Assembly (NCBI GenBank): GCA_013823985.1
Contig: PNNB01000061.1
Coordinates: 1 to 64,000, forward strand
Reading direction: 5' to 3'
DNA from: Sphingopyxis sp.
GTDB lineage: Bacteria; Pseudomonadota; Alphaproteobacteria; Sphingomonadales; Sphingomonadaceae
Length of the DNA: 64,000 nt
Part shown: positions 48,854-56,667 of the stretch, one piece after another
Layout: each line of letters opens with the position of its first letter
How positions within the stretch are numbered: position 1 is the first letter of the stretch
Notes under the pieces: model-generated
Database searches by the model: none
Seen by the model: only the letters and a program-made list of their open reading frames with translations
What the model was told of the DNA's origin: nothing
Program-made: the position numbers and the translations under genes

Positions 48854-49495
48854 GCGCTGAAATGGCAGTTCCGCACTGCGTTGAATGGAACCGCAGGTGT
48901 CGCTTAGACTGCGATCACTGGCGCTGTCGATCTGCTACGATACGACGCGGATTTGGCCGGCGTCCCTATTGCAGGCATTATCGGGCTTGTTCACGCTGAC
49001 AACCGGGGAGAAGAGCTGCGGCGTGCGATCCGTTGCGCTGGCGAGGGCAGTATCGGTCATCTGCTCTCAGTTCATGGCCCATGCAGGCATGTATAACCGC
49101 AGGCCTCTATATAGCTCTCCCTTTCTGAAACTCGCGGCAGGGGCGGGACGAACTGCCGCGCATGCTCGGCATACATCACATGAACTTCATATTATAAACT
49201 CATTTCGAGCTGAGGGGTCTTTTAGCAATCTACCATCAGGCATGTAAAGAATGTCGCGCTTGCTTCCCCCAACTTCCAGCCAGCGAGTATTATAACTTGT
49301 AGGCACAATGCGCGACAAACCTGATGATCCTCTGCCGTGCTTCATGTGTGACGGCTTGCGATGTTTCGTGGCTGGAGTTCGCTTCATGGAATGCACTTCG
49401 CGTCTTTGATCTTGTTGTCCCTACCGGCGAGAAACAAATAGCTGTCTAAAGAGTTAGCCCAGATTAATCAGTACCCTTTGCAGGAGTGAACGCCC
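48854..49495. other. Region without a confident gene
   Basis: About 640 bases separate the second HutC-like gene from the DUF305 lipoprotein gene. A 120-codon plus-strand frame at 48885-49247 and a shorter minus frame at 49187-49396 have no ribosome site and no recognisable composition. No repeats or strong hairpins were noticed. It probably holds the promoters of both flanking genes and marks another junction between modules. Confidence 0.35.
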
Positions 49496-50287
49496 ATGAA
49501 ATCAGCAATAATCAGCCTGTCGGCCCTAGCGCTTAGCATCGCCGCTTGCGGCCCCGCCGATCAACGTGCGGATGCCGACCAGTCTGCCGTCGGCACGACA
49601 AAGGAGGATGTGGCAATGGCGGAATCCGGCGGTCCGTTCGACCAGGCCGAAAAGAAGATGGAACAACAGATGATGGCTGCGATAGGAAGCGATGCAGGGC
49701 AAAGCTGGGCAGTGAAGATGATTGCCCATCATCAGGGCGCGATTGATATGTCCCAAATTATGCTTCAGCAAAATCCGGAAGCAGACGTTGCAAAAATGGC
49801 GCGCGAAGCGATTGAAAAAAACAAGAAAGACACTGCGGACATCCGTAAGCTCGTGAAAGAGGGTGCACCGGATCAGGCCAGCGCCGACCTTTATCAACCA
49901 GCCATGATGGAGATGAAACAGCAAATGATGGGCGCCTCGGGGAGGAATGTTTCAGAAACCTTCATGCGCAAGATGCTTGCACATCATAACGGTGCGGTCG
50001 CAATGTCAGACGTGGCGCTGGCCAACGGTGTGACCGGTGCTGTGCGGAGCCAAGTCCAGAAGACGCGTAACGAAAATATGAAGGACGCCAAAATGACCGA
50101 AGCCATGCTTCGCGGAGAGCCGATGAAGGAGCCGTCAAAGAAAGCCGATGCTGCTAACCAGTCATCCATCACCGGCCTGGATTCCAATGCTAAGAGTTCG
50201 AACCGAGCAGCAGCTGCGCCAGCAAAACAAAAGACCGCAATGCCTCCTGCTGAAAATATGGAAGGCCATGATATGAATGATATGTGA
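49496..50287 (+). CDS. Lipoprotein with two DUF305 domains, Met/His-rich
   Basis: A 263-residue lipoprotein: ALALSIAAC is a lipobox. Two DUF305 (ferritin-like helical) repeats follow, with SWAVKMIAHHQGAIDMSQIM near residue 80 and FMRKMLAHHNGAVAMSDVAL near 160. Each keeps the HHxGA motif and a preceding methionine run (EQQMMAAIG; KQQMMGASG). DUF305 proteins are linked to copper tolerance and the Met/His arrangement suits Cu(I). A Lys/Ala-rich tail ends in NMEGHDMNDM. AGGAG upstream of the ATG is clear. Confidence 0.85.
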   Translation: MKSAIISLSALALSIAACGPADQRADADQSAVGTTKEDVAMAESGGPFDQAEKKMEQQMMAAIGSDAGQSWAVKMIAHHQGAIDMSQIMLQQNPEADVAKMAREAIEKNKKDTADIRKLVKEGAPDQASADLYQPAMMEMKQQMMGASGRNVSETFMRKMLAHHNGAVAMSDVALANGVTGAVRSQVQKTRNENMKDAKMTEAMLRGEPMKEPSKKADAANQSSITGLDSNAKSSNRAAAAPAKQKTAMPPAENMEGHDMNDM

Positions 50288-50319
50288 TGTACAAACCTTA
50301 GGATATTCTGCATCAGAAC

Positions 50320-50346
50320 AGGGCCCCGTTATGCGCTCGGGGCTCT
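50320..50346 (+). terminator. Terminator-like hairpin after the DUF305 gene
   Basis: AGGGCCCCG at 50320-50328 and CGGGGCTCT at 50338-50346 pair with one mismatch around a nine-base loop, 33 bases after the stop codon. The following T-content is low, so efficiency is uncertain. The remaining bases to 50582 hold no confident gene; a minus-strand fragment around 50490-50580 (MFRIDGIDLVGTPRGSGRII) looks protein-like but has no start and overlaps the merR end. Confidence 0.5.
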
Positions 50347-50582
50347 CTGTTGAGGCGCGCATAACGTAAGGCGAAATCGCGAATTCTGTTTGTGTGTTTC
50401 ATGTAAAACTGGTGTTGGCTGGGGTGCGAATGGCGCCGAACTTTTAAAGGCGAAGACTCGCCCTGCAGCTTATAATCAAGCCGATGCACGGATTGAAAAT
50501 GTCGATGATCCGCCCGGAGCCGCGCGGCGTGCCGACGAGGTCGATGCCGTCGATCCGGAACATCTCGTACCTCAATCCACCA

Positions 50583-51005
50583 CTAGGTCGACGTGTTCGC
50601 CGATGCCGACTGGGGCTCGAACATTTCAAAGGCTCCAATTATCGGGCATCGCCCCTCGCCGCCTTCCGCACAATCGTCGACCAAGCGCCGTAGCGACCGG
50701 CGCGCGCTTTCCAACATCGCGATCTTATCGTCGATCTCCTGTATCCGCCTGCTCGCGAGCGCACGCGCTCGCTCCCGTTCGTCGCTGGCATCGAGTGCAA
50801 GCAACTCTGCGATCTCATTCAAGGTAAAGCCGCCCGCCTGCGCCGCACGAATGAAGCGCAGCCGGTCGAGGGTAGGCTTTCCGTATCGACGTATTCCGCC
50901 GTCGCGTGCGGGCGTCTCGATCAAACCCCTGCGCTGATAGAAACGAACGGTTTCCACACCCACGCCGCCAGCCTCCGCGAGTTTTCCGATGGTCATCGCA
51001 TTCAT
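50583..51005 (-). CDS. MerR-family regulator with mer-like operator
   Basis: A 140-residue MerR protein: TIGKLAEAGGVGVETVRFYQ winged helix, RRYGKPTLDRLRFIRAAQAG, and a C-terminal metal loop LVDDCAEGGEGRCPIIGAFE. Two loop cysteines correspond to Cys117 and Cys126 of mercury MerR, but the helix cysteine (Cys82) is absent: the equivalent region reads LLALDASDERERA. It is therefore not an ordinary Hg(II) sensor; Cu(I)-type CueR proteins also use just two loop cysteines. The divergent promoter has a mer-like operator. Confidence 0.87.
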   Translation of the reverse strand: MNAMTIGKLAEAGGVGVETVRFYQRRGLIETPARDGGIRRYGKPTLDRLRFIRAAQAGGFTLNEIAELLALDASDERERARALASRRIQEIDDKIAMLESARRSLRRLVDDCAEGGEGRCPIIGAFEMFEPQSASANTST

Positions 51006-51008
51006 CGC

Positions 51009-51039
51009 TTGACTCCGTACTATGATACGGAACCTATAT
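51009..51039 (+). promoter_or_regulatory. MerR-type promoter resembling the mercury operon promoter
   Basis: TTGACT at 51009-51014 and CTATAT at 51034-51039 are separated by 19 bases. Within lies the inverted repeat TCCGTA (51014-51019) / TACGGA (51026-51031). TTGACTCCGTAC is the same as the left part of the mer promoter of Tn501/Tn21. The promoter points to the glutaredoxin-MauE gene. Confidence 0.85.
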
Positions 51040-51076
51040 AGGCGGGGCGATGTTATCTGCCTAGAAGGATTTGCCC

Positions 51077-51871
51077 ATGACCAAAGCTACTTTCCTAACC
51101 CAGCCCCGTATAATGACCGCCAAGTCAGCCGATATCTATCGGATGGTAATGCCCGATCACACTTGTCCTTACGGCCTGAAGGCGCTCGATCTGCTCAAGC
51201 GCAAAGGCTTTACTGTCGACGACCATTGGCTCACCACGCGCGAAGAAACCGACGCGTTCAAAGCCGAACATAGCGTTCAGACGACGCCGCAGATCTTCAT
51301 CGGCGGCAGACGTATCGGCGGGCATGACGATTTGCGCCGTTACCTCGGCCTTTCGGTGACAGATCCGAAGGCAACCAGCTATCAGCCGGTCATAGCGCTG
51401 TTCTCGATGACGGCATTGATGGCACTAGCGGCAAGCCTCGCGGTTTTCGGGACGCCCTTCACAATCCGCGCTGGCGAATGGTTCATTGCCTTCAGCATGT
51501 GTATTCTTGCGATGCTCAAGCTTCAAAATGTCGAGAAGTTCGCAACAATGTTTCTCAACTATGACCTTTTGGCACGTCGCTGGTTGCCATATGGACGCAT
51601 ATATCCATTCGCCGAAGGATTGGCTGGCGTTCTGATGGTGGCAGGCGCGTTCAACTGGCTGTCGATACCGGTAGCCTTGGTCATCGGCGCAATCGGCACC
51701 GCGTCAGTTTTCAAAGCGGTCTACATCGACAAGCGGGAGCTCAAATGCGCCTGCGTTGGCGGCGACAGCAATGTCCCGCTGGGATTCGTGTCGCTGACCG
51801 AGAATGTAATGATGATTGCGATGGCGCTGTGGATGCTGTTCGGTCCACACTCATCGAGCGCCGCCATGTAA
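51077..51871 (+). CDS. Glutaredoxin-MauE/DoxX-like fusion membrane protein
   Basis: A 264-residue protein. Residues about 17-95 form a glutaredoxin domain with a CPYG active site (DHTCPYGLKALDLLKRKGFT) and the TTPQIFIGGRRIGG glutathione-site segment. Residues about 105-260 form a MauE-type four-helix membrane domain with a cysteine cluster at KCACVGGDSNVPLGFVSL. Such a protein could pass thiol-bound metal or electrons across the membrane. AAGGA about ten bases before the ATG at 51077 sets the start. It is under the mer-like promoter; no merT, merP or merA is present nearby. Confidence 0.87.
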   Translation: MTKATFLTQPRIMTAKSADIYRMVMPDHTCPYGLKALDLLKRKGFTVDDHWLTTREETDAFKAEHSVQTTPQIFIGGRRIGGHDDLRRYLGLSVTDPKATSYQPVIALFSMTALMALAASLAVFGTPFTIRAGEWFIAFSMCILAMLKLQNVEKFATMFLNYDLLARRWLPYGRIYPFAEGLAGVLMVAGAFNWLSIPVALVIGAIGTASVFKAVYIDKRELKCACVGGDSNVPLGFVSLTENVMMIAMALWMLFGPHSSSAAM

Positions 51872-51877
51872 GCAACT

Positions 51878-51899
51878 GGGGAGCGCCGCTGCGCTCCCC
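51878..51899. terminator. Bidirectional terminator hairpin
   Basis: GGGGAGCGC at 51878-51886 and GCGCTCCCC at 51891-51899 form a perfect nine-base-pair stem with a CGCT loop. It stands six bases after the glutaredoxin-MauE stop and 11 bases before the stop of the convergent copper storage gene. Confidence 0.75.
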
Positions 51900-51910
51900 G
51901 CTTTCCGAGC

Positions 51911-52252
51911 TCAAGCCAGCTGGCTTGCCATTGCCTCGCAGCTCTCAGCACAACGGCGACAGATGTCGGCGCATTCCTCCATGCCGTCGAGACGATCGCA
52001 ACTTTCGGCGCAAGCCCGGCAAATTTCTGCACACGCCTTGCAGATGGCGGCGTGATGCGCCGAGCCGCGCGCCATAAAGTCGGCAGCCGTGGCGCAAATC
52101 TGGGCGCAGTCGAGCATGAGGCGAATATGTTGTGGCTCAGCATGTGCGCCGCCCATTTCCAAGCAATGCGTCGCTGCCATCTGAAGGCAGGTTATGTGGC
52201 AAGCTTGGCACGCGTCGATGCAGCTTTGCATTTCGGGTGATTGTTGGTGCAT
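51911..52252 (-). CDS. Four-helix-bundle copper storage protein (Csp-like)
   Basis: A 113-residue protein with 16 cysteines spaced along helices (SCIDACQACHITCLQ, ICKACAEICRACAESC, ECADICRRCAESC). It matches the Csp/DUF326 family, whose tetramers hold many Cu(I) ions inside helical bundles. There is no Tat or Sec signal, so it is of the cytosolic Csp3 type. The ATG at 52252 begins MHQQSPEMQS; a longer reading to 52354 has a basic, unrelated extension. It converges with the glutaredoxin-MauE gene. Confidence 0.9.
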   Translation of the reverse strand: MHQQSPEMQSCIDACQACHITCLQMAATHCLEMGGAHAEPQHIRLMLDCAQICATAADFMARGSAHHAAICKACAEICRACAESCDRLDGMEECADICRRCAESCEAMASQLA

Positions 52253-52623
52253 GATCTTGTTCCTTTCGTTTGGGGCGGCCCTTGCCGCTTTCTGGATAGC
52301 GGGCTTGAGCGGTACCGTCTGTCTGCTCCGTCCAAGCGCCAAGAACGCCATCAAGAATGCTGGAAAGATGAGTTGGCTATCATGCTTTTTTCCAGATCTG
52401 ATAGTGGACGGAACAAGTCATCAAAGAGGCAATGGTTCCTCGTTGACAGCGTTTTGTGGCATTTTCTGCACGGCTGCGCCGTGACCACTGCGAAAACTGA
52501 CGAAGCTCATAAATGACTAACCGGAGGACCGGCGTTGATCTGGTCATTTGGCCCGCGAAGTCGACTAACAGTGGAATTGTGAGCGCGAAACAACGAGGCG
52601 GCGGCGGCCGCTGCTGGCAATGG
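52253..52623. other. Region without a confident gene
   Basis: This stretch lies upstream of the copper storage gene and presumably contains its promoter. Short open frames on both strands lack ribosome sites and family features. No repeats were noticed. Confidence 0.35.
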
Positions 52624-52814
52624 TCAGTCCTCGTGGATGTGCCAGTCAAAGCTGTCATAGCCTTGGGTGCAAAATTTCGCCTTCGAGTTGTCCGCAATAG
52701 CCGCCCTCAACTGAGCATACTGGGTCGTGTCGCGGCTACCCGTGAACACGACAGCGCAATGAGGCGAGACCGGCAAAGGACATCAGCCAAAACATCGCTG
52801 CTCGTAGCGAACAT
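52624..52814 (-). pseudogene. Possible small broken gene downstream of aspA
   Basis: An ATG at 52814 begins MFATSSDVLADVL. One frame over, from about 52773, the strand encodes SPHCAVVFTGSRDTTQYAQL and ends in CTQGYDSFDWHIHED at a stop at 52624. Joined by one missing base, near 52778, these would make a protein of about 63 residues with normal-looking composition. No family is recognised and the ribosome site is weak, so this may be chance. Confidence 0.25.
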
Positions 52815-52838
52815 GCAAACTGATCCGGACGCCGCGCG

Positions 52839-54200
52839 CTATTTGGGATGCAGACTAAGTAACGCTTCGCTCCAGCTCAAGCCGGCCGATTTTGCATGGC
52901 GGGCTATTCGGGCCGCTTCCTTGTATCCGAGAAACTGAGCCGCTTCTGTCGCACTGGCTGAGCTCGATTCCAGCTTCGCAAGACAATGTTCGGTGTCGAC
53001 CATTATTCCTTCAACGCAGTTGACACGAAGCATCGTGATCGCAGCGTCAAGCAGCACAATACCTTCGTGGACCGACAGGAAGATGAGGGGTTCAAAAGCA
53101 TTGAGCTGCAATTGCCCGGCCTCGGCTGCAAAGGTAATGCTCGTGTCGAGGCCGAAAATCCGGAACGCCACCTGGTTGAGCGCTTCTGGGATGACCGGAT
53201 TTATCTTTCCCGGCATAAGCGACGAGCCGGCCTGCCGTTCGGGAAGCAGAAGTTCGCCGAACCCACCACGCGGCCCACTGGCGAGCAACCTCAAATCATT
53301 TGCGAGCTTGGACAGCTTGACGGCCAGCCTTTTCAGCAAGCCGCTATAAAGGACGAACGCTCCCATGTCCCAGCTAGCCTCGTAAAGATTGGGTGCCGCG
53401 CGCACTGGAAGGGAAAACTCGTTGGCTACAGCATCAACAATATGATTGCGATATCCAGTCGTTGCCCCGACGCCGGAGCCAATTGCGGTTCCGCCGAGGT
53501 TGATCTCGAGGAACATGCCAGGAATCTGTGTAAGCCGCTGAACATCTTCGCGCAGCGTCGTGGCAAATGCGCCCCATTCGGCCCCGACTGTCATTTGCAC
53601 GGCATCCTGAAGCTGGGTCCGGCCAAGCTTGGGAGTATCGGCAAACTCGTCCGCCTTATCGCTGAGGCTGTCGACGAGCTTTTCGAGCGTGGCAACCAGC
53701 CGGGAATTCAAGGCATAGGTCGCTAAGCGCACTGCCGACGCGTAGCAGTCATTAGTCGACTGGCTGCAGTTCACATGCCCAATCGGATCCACCGAAGCAT
53801 AATCGCCCAGTTGCTTACCGAGCAACTGAAGAGCGCGGTTTGCGATCACTTCATTCATGTTCATGTTGGTTGAGGTCCCAGCCCCGCCCTGGTAGATGTC
53901 GACTACGAACTGCTCGGTCCATTGACCTTTCACAATTTCAGCACAAGCCTTCGCAATGGGTCCCTCGAGCTCCGCTGGCAACAGGCCCTCTGCAACATTG
54001 ACCGCACATGCCGCTCTCTTGATCCGAGCTAACGCGGCGATAAGTTCCGGGAATAGAGCGATCGTTGCCCCTGATATCGGAAAGTTGGCAACGGCCCGTG
54101 CGGTGTGAATCCCATAAAGGGCATGTGCCGGAACCGGAAACTCACCGAGCGAGTCTGCCTCCAACCGGTAAGTCATCTTTTCGGCGTTCTGCTCTTTCAT
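52839..54200 (-). CDS. aspA: Aspartate ammonia-lyase
   Basis: A 453-residue member of the aspartase/fumarase superfamily, which would split aspartate into fumarate and ammonia. The signature GSSLMPGKINPVIPE is present, as are GAGTSTNMNMNEVIANRA and VNCSQSTNDCYASAVRLA. The STNDCYASAVR variant and LGGTAIGSGVGATTGYR are closer to aspartase than fumarase in my reading, but a related lyase on an aspartate-like substrate cannot be excluded. It lies eight bases after ridA and is the last gene of the amino-acid operon. Confidence 0.85.
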   Translation of the reverse strand: MKEQNAEKMTYRLEADSLGEFPVPAHALYGIHTARAVANFPISGATIALFPELIAALARIKRAACAVNVAEGLLPAELEGPIAKACAEIVKGQWTEQFVVDIYQGGAGTSTNMNMNEVIANRALQLLGKQLGDYASVDPIGHVNCSQSTNDCYASAVRLATYALNSRLVATLEKLVDSLSDKADEFADTPKLGRTQLQDAVQMTVGAEWGAFATTLREDVQRLTQIPGMFLEINLGGTAIGSGVGATTGYRNHIVDAVANEFSLPVRAAPNLYEASWDMGAFVLYSGLLKRLAVKLSKLANDLRLLASGPRGGFGELLLPERQAGSSLMPGKINPVIPEALNQVAFRIFGLDTSITFAAEAGQLQLNAFEPLIFLSVHEGIVLLDAAITMLRVNCVEGIMVDTEHCLAKLESSSASATEAAQFLGYKEAARIARHAKSAGLSWSEALLSLHPK

Positions 54201-54208
54201 GCGCCAGA

Positions 54209-54676
54209 TTAGTCCCTCACGGCGAAGCTTGCCGAAACCTCAACTGCAGCGCCCAGCGGCAGTGATGCGACGCCAACGGCGATCCTCGAATGCCGTCCAG
54301 CGTCGCCAAGCGCGTCCACGATCAGATCCGAGGCTCCATTGATTACGCGGGGATGGTCTTCGAAATCATCTGCGGCGTTCACAAACCCACTAAGCGTCAA
54401 GCAGTTCTCGATCCGGTCGAGATCGCCGCCAAGAGCGGTTTTTGCTGTGGCGAAGAGGGCGATGGCACATATGCGCGCAGCCTCGGCGCCTTCTTCAACC
54501 GACAGAGTGGCCCCGACCTTGCCTTTGATCAAGCCAGAGGCCGTCCGGGGCAGCTGCCCCGAAACCGTCAGGACGCCGCGATGCAGTGTTGCCGGGACAT
54601 AGTTGGCAACCGGCGGCAGCGTGTCGGGAAGGTCAATCCCGAGATCGGCCAGTCGATTCTGGATGTGGCTGGTCAT
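54209..54676 (-). CDS. ridA: RidA-family imine deaminase
   Basis: A 155-residue protein of the longer YjgF-like (RidA subfamily) type. LPPVANYVPATLHRGVLTVS, GQLPRTASGLIKGKVGATL, and RIAVGVASLPLGAAVEVSAS with the usual conserved arginine near the end are seen. RidA hydrolyses reactive 2-aminoacrylate and similar enamines released by PLP enzymes. Its place between a transporter ATPase, metC and aspA fits clean-up of such intermediates. Confidence 0.88.
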   Translation of the reverse strand: MTSHIQNRLADLGIDLPDTLPPVANYVPATLHRGVLTVSGQLPRTASGLIKGKVGATLSVEEGAEAARICAIALFATAKTALGGDLDRIENCLTLSGFVNAADDFEDHPRVINGASDLIVDALGDAGRHSRIAVGVASLPLGAAVEVSASFAVRD

Positions 54677-54691
54677 GTCATTCCTTCATGG

Positions 54692-55432
54692 TCAGTGTTT
54701 GAGAAGTTGGCTCAGGAAGAGCCTGGCGCGCTCGGTTGCCGGCGCTTGGAAAAAGCTCTGCGGATCCCGGTCCTCAACGATAACGCCCTCGTCCATGAAC
54801 AGGACGCGATCCGCCACCTGCCGAGCAAAGCCCATTTCATGAGTGACGCAGACCATCGTGCGACCCTCGTCGGCCAGCCCGACCATGACATCAAGCACCT
54901 CCTTGATCATCTCGGGATCGAGCGCCGACGTCGGTTCGTCGAACAGCAAAATATCGGGTTCCATCGTAAGGGCGCGGGCAATTGCCGCTCGCTGCTGCTG
55001 CCCGCCGGACAACTGGCTTGGAAATTTTTCGGCTTGGTCGGCGATCCTGACCTTGTCGAGATAGTGCAGCGCCCGATCTTCAACCTCGGTTGCGGGTTCG
55101 CGCGTCACGAGAATAGGCGCAAGCATGCAGTTCTGCAGGATGGTCTTATGCGGAAAAAGGTTGAACTGTTGAAAGACCATCCCGACACGGCGCAGCGCCG
55201 CTGTGGCCGCTCCAGATCGCTCAAGAATGTTAATGCCCTCAATTTCGACCCGTCCCGCCTCGGGTCGCTCGAGGAGATTCATGCAGCGTGTGAGAGTCGA
55301 TTTTCCCGATCCGGACGGTCCGCACAGGACGATGCGTTCGCCCCGGGATATGGTTAGATCGACGTTGCGCAGGGCGTGATAATGCCCGTAATATTTGTTT
55401 ACTCCGACAAGGCGGATCGCAGCCTGGGTCAT
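54692..55432 (-). CDS. aapP: Polar amino-acid ABC transporter ATPase
   Basis: A 246-residue ATP-binding subunit: Walker [16 protein letters not shown], signature [20 protein letters not shown], Walker [14 protein letters not shown] and the switch [17 protein letters not shown]. It is closest to GlnQ/AapP/HisP-type proteins for polar amino acids. The start overlaps the metC stop by four bases, and ridA begins 15 bases after it. Confidence 0.94.
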   Translation of the reverse strand: MTQAAIRLVGVNKYYGHYHALRNVDLTISRGERIVLCGPSGSGKSTLTRCMNLLERPEAGRVEIEGINILERSGAATAALRRVGMVFQQFNLFPHKTILQNCMLAPILVTREPATEVEDRALHYLDKVRIADQAEKFPSQLSGGQQQRAAIARALTMEPDILLFDEPTSALDPEMIKEVLDVMVGLADEGRTMVCVTHEMGFARQVADRVLFMDEGVIVEDRDPQSFFQAPATERARLFLSQLLKH

Positions 55433-56667
55433 GATGATCGTCGCAGGCTGCGGACGCGGCCGAAAGCCGCATCAAGATCGGCGATCAGATCGCCAGGTGC
55501 TTCCAATCCGGCGTGAATACGGATGAGCGCACCATCTCGCTCGCCGTTTGGAAAGGCTCTTACCGGTGCGGGCCAGGCAGGGACGGCGAGACTCTCAAAC
55601 CCGCCCCAACTGGAGCCAAGCTGGAAAATGCTCAATCCATCGAAAAACACACGCGTCTCGGCTTCGTTAAGTCCGTCGAGCTGGACGCCAAATAGCCCTG
55701 TCGCTCCTGAAAAATCGCGTTTCCAAATCGCGTGTCCGGGGTCCTGCACAAACGCGGGATAGCGAATGGCTGTCACTTCGGGTTGCTCTGCAAACCAATC
55801 AACAAGCACTCGCGCCGTTCGCTGGTGCCGTTCGAGGCGCGCATCGAGTGTCCGCAATCCGCGCTGCACCAGATAACAGTCGTCGGGACTGGCGCAATTG
55901 CCCCAGCGTGCCGCGACATCCTTGAGCTGCCGGTAAATCTCGTCCGTGGCCGCTGACATTGCGCCGAGCAAACAATCTGAATGCCCTGACAGATATTTTG
56001 TTGCAGACGCGATCGAAATGTCGACGCCGTGATGGAGTGGCTTGAAATATAGCGGGGTTGCCCAAGTATTGTCGACTGCCGTCAATATTCCTTTGTCGCG
56101 CGCGACCTTGGTGACAGCAGGTATATCGATCAGATCGAAAGTTTGGGACCCCGGCGTCTCCATATAGATGAGCTTGGTGTTGGCTCTACACAATGTGGCG
56201 ATGTCTCCGCCAATGTCGGGTTTGAAATATTCGATCTCGACTCCAAAGCCCGAAAGAACATCGGACAGGAATTTGCGCGTCGGACCATAAATGCAATCGG
56301 CGACGAGCAGATGATCGCCAGCGCTGACAAATGCCGATAATGTGAGCGCAATGGCGCTCGTACCCGACGATGTAATAACGGTTGCCGCCGCCTGCTCGAG
56401 CTCTGTAATGGCTTCTGCCAACGCAAAGGTGGTCTTGGTGCCATACAGGCCGTAGATCACGTCATCATAAAGACCCTTGTGCCGGTCCATATAGGCATCG
56501 ACCGTTTCATACACGATTGTTGAAGCCCTGTAGACGGGCGGGTTGATCACACCGGACTGGCTTGAGGGTTTCGGGCCACCATGGACCGCTCTGGTGGCCT
56601 CCTGCCATCCGGCGGGACATTTTGCTGCATTGGCCGGCGCGTCATTGCGCATGCGATCATCCTTCAT
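55429..56667 (-). CDS. metC: Cystathionine beta-lyase-like PLP enzyme
   Basis: A 412-residue Cys/Met-metabolism PLP enzyme. The pyridoxal lysine is in [14 protein letters not shown] (near residue 224). [40 protein letters not shown] and [20 protein letters not shown] are MetC-type segments. It would cleave cystathionine or a similar beta-substituted amino acid to pyruvate (through aminoacrylate), ammonia and a thiol. It overlaps the permease gene by 11 bases, so it is an integral part of the transport operon. Confidence 0.88.
   Translation of the reverse strand: MKDDRMRNDAPANAAKCPAGWQEATRAVHGGPKPSSQSGVINPPVYRASTIVYETVDAYMDRHKGLYDDVIYGLYGTKTTFALAEAITELEQAAATVITSSGTSAIALTLSAFVSAGDHLLVADCIYGPTRKFLSDVLSGFGVEIEYFKPDIGGDIATLCRANTKLIYMETPGSQTFDLIDIPAVTKVARDKGILTAVDNTWATPLYFKPLHHGVDISIASATKYLSGHSDCLLGAMSAATDEIYRQLKDVAARWGNCASPDDCYLVQRGLRTLDARLERHQRTARVLVDWFAEQPEVTAIRYPAFVQDPGHAIWKRDFSGATGLFGVQLDGLNEAETRVFFDGLSIFQLGSSWGGFESLAVPAWPAPVRAFPNGERDGALIRIHAGLEAPGDLIADLDAAFGRVRSLRRSS

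Noticed and set aside
48885..49247. Plus-strand frame of 120 codons in a gene-poor region
   Set aside because: No ribosome site, no recognisable segments and low-complexity composition.
50583..51871. Mercury resistance operon
   Set aside because: The operator is mer-like, but merT, merP, merA and the three-cysteine MerR pattern are missing.
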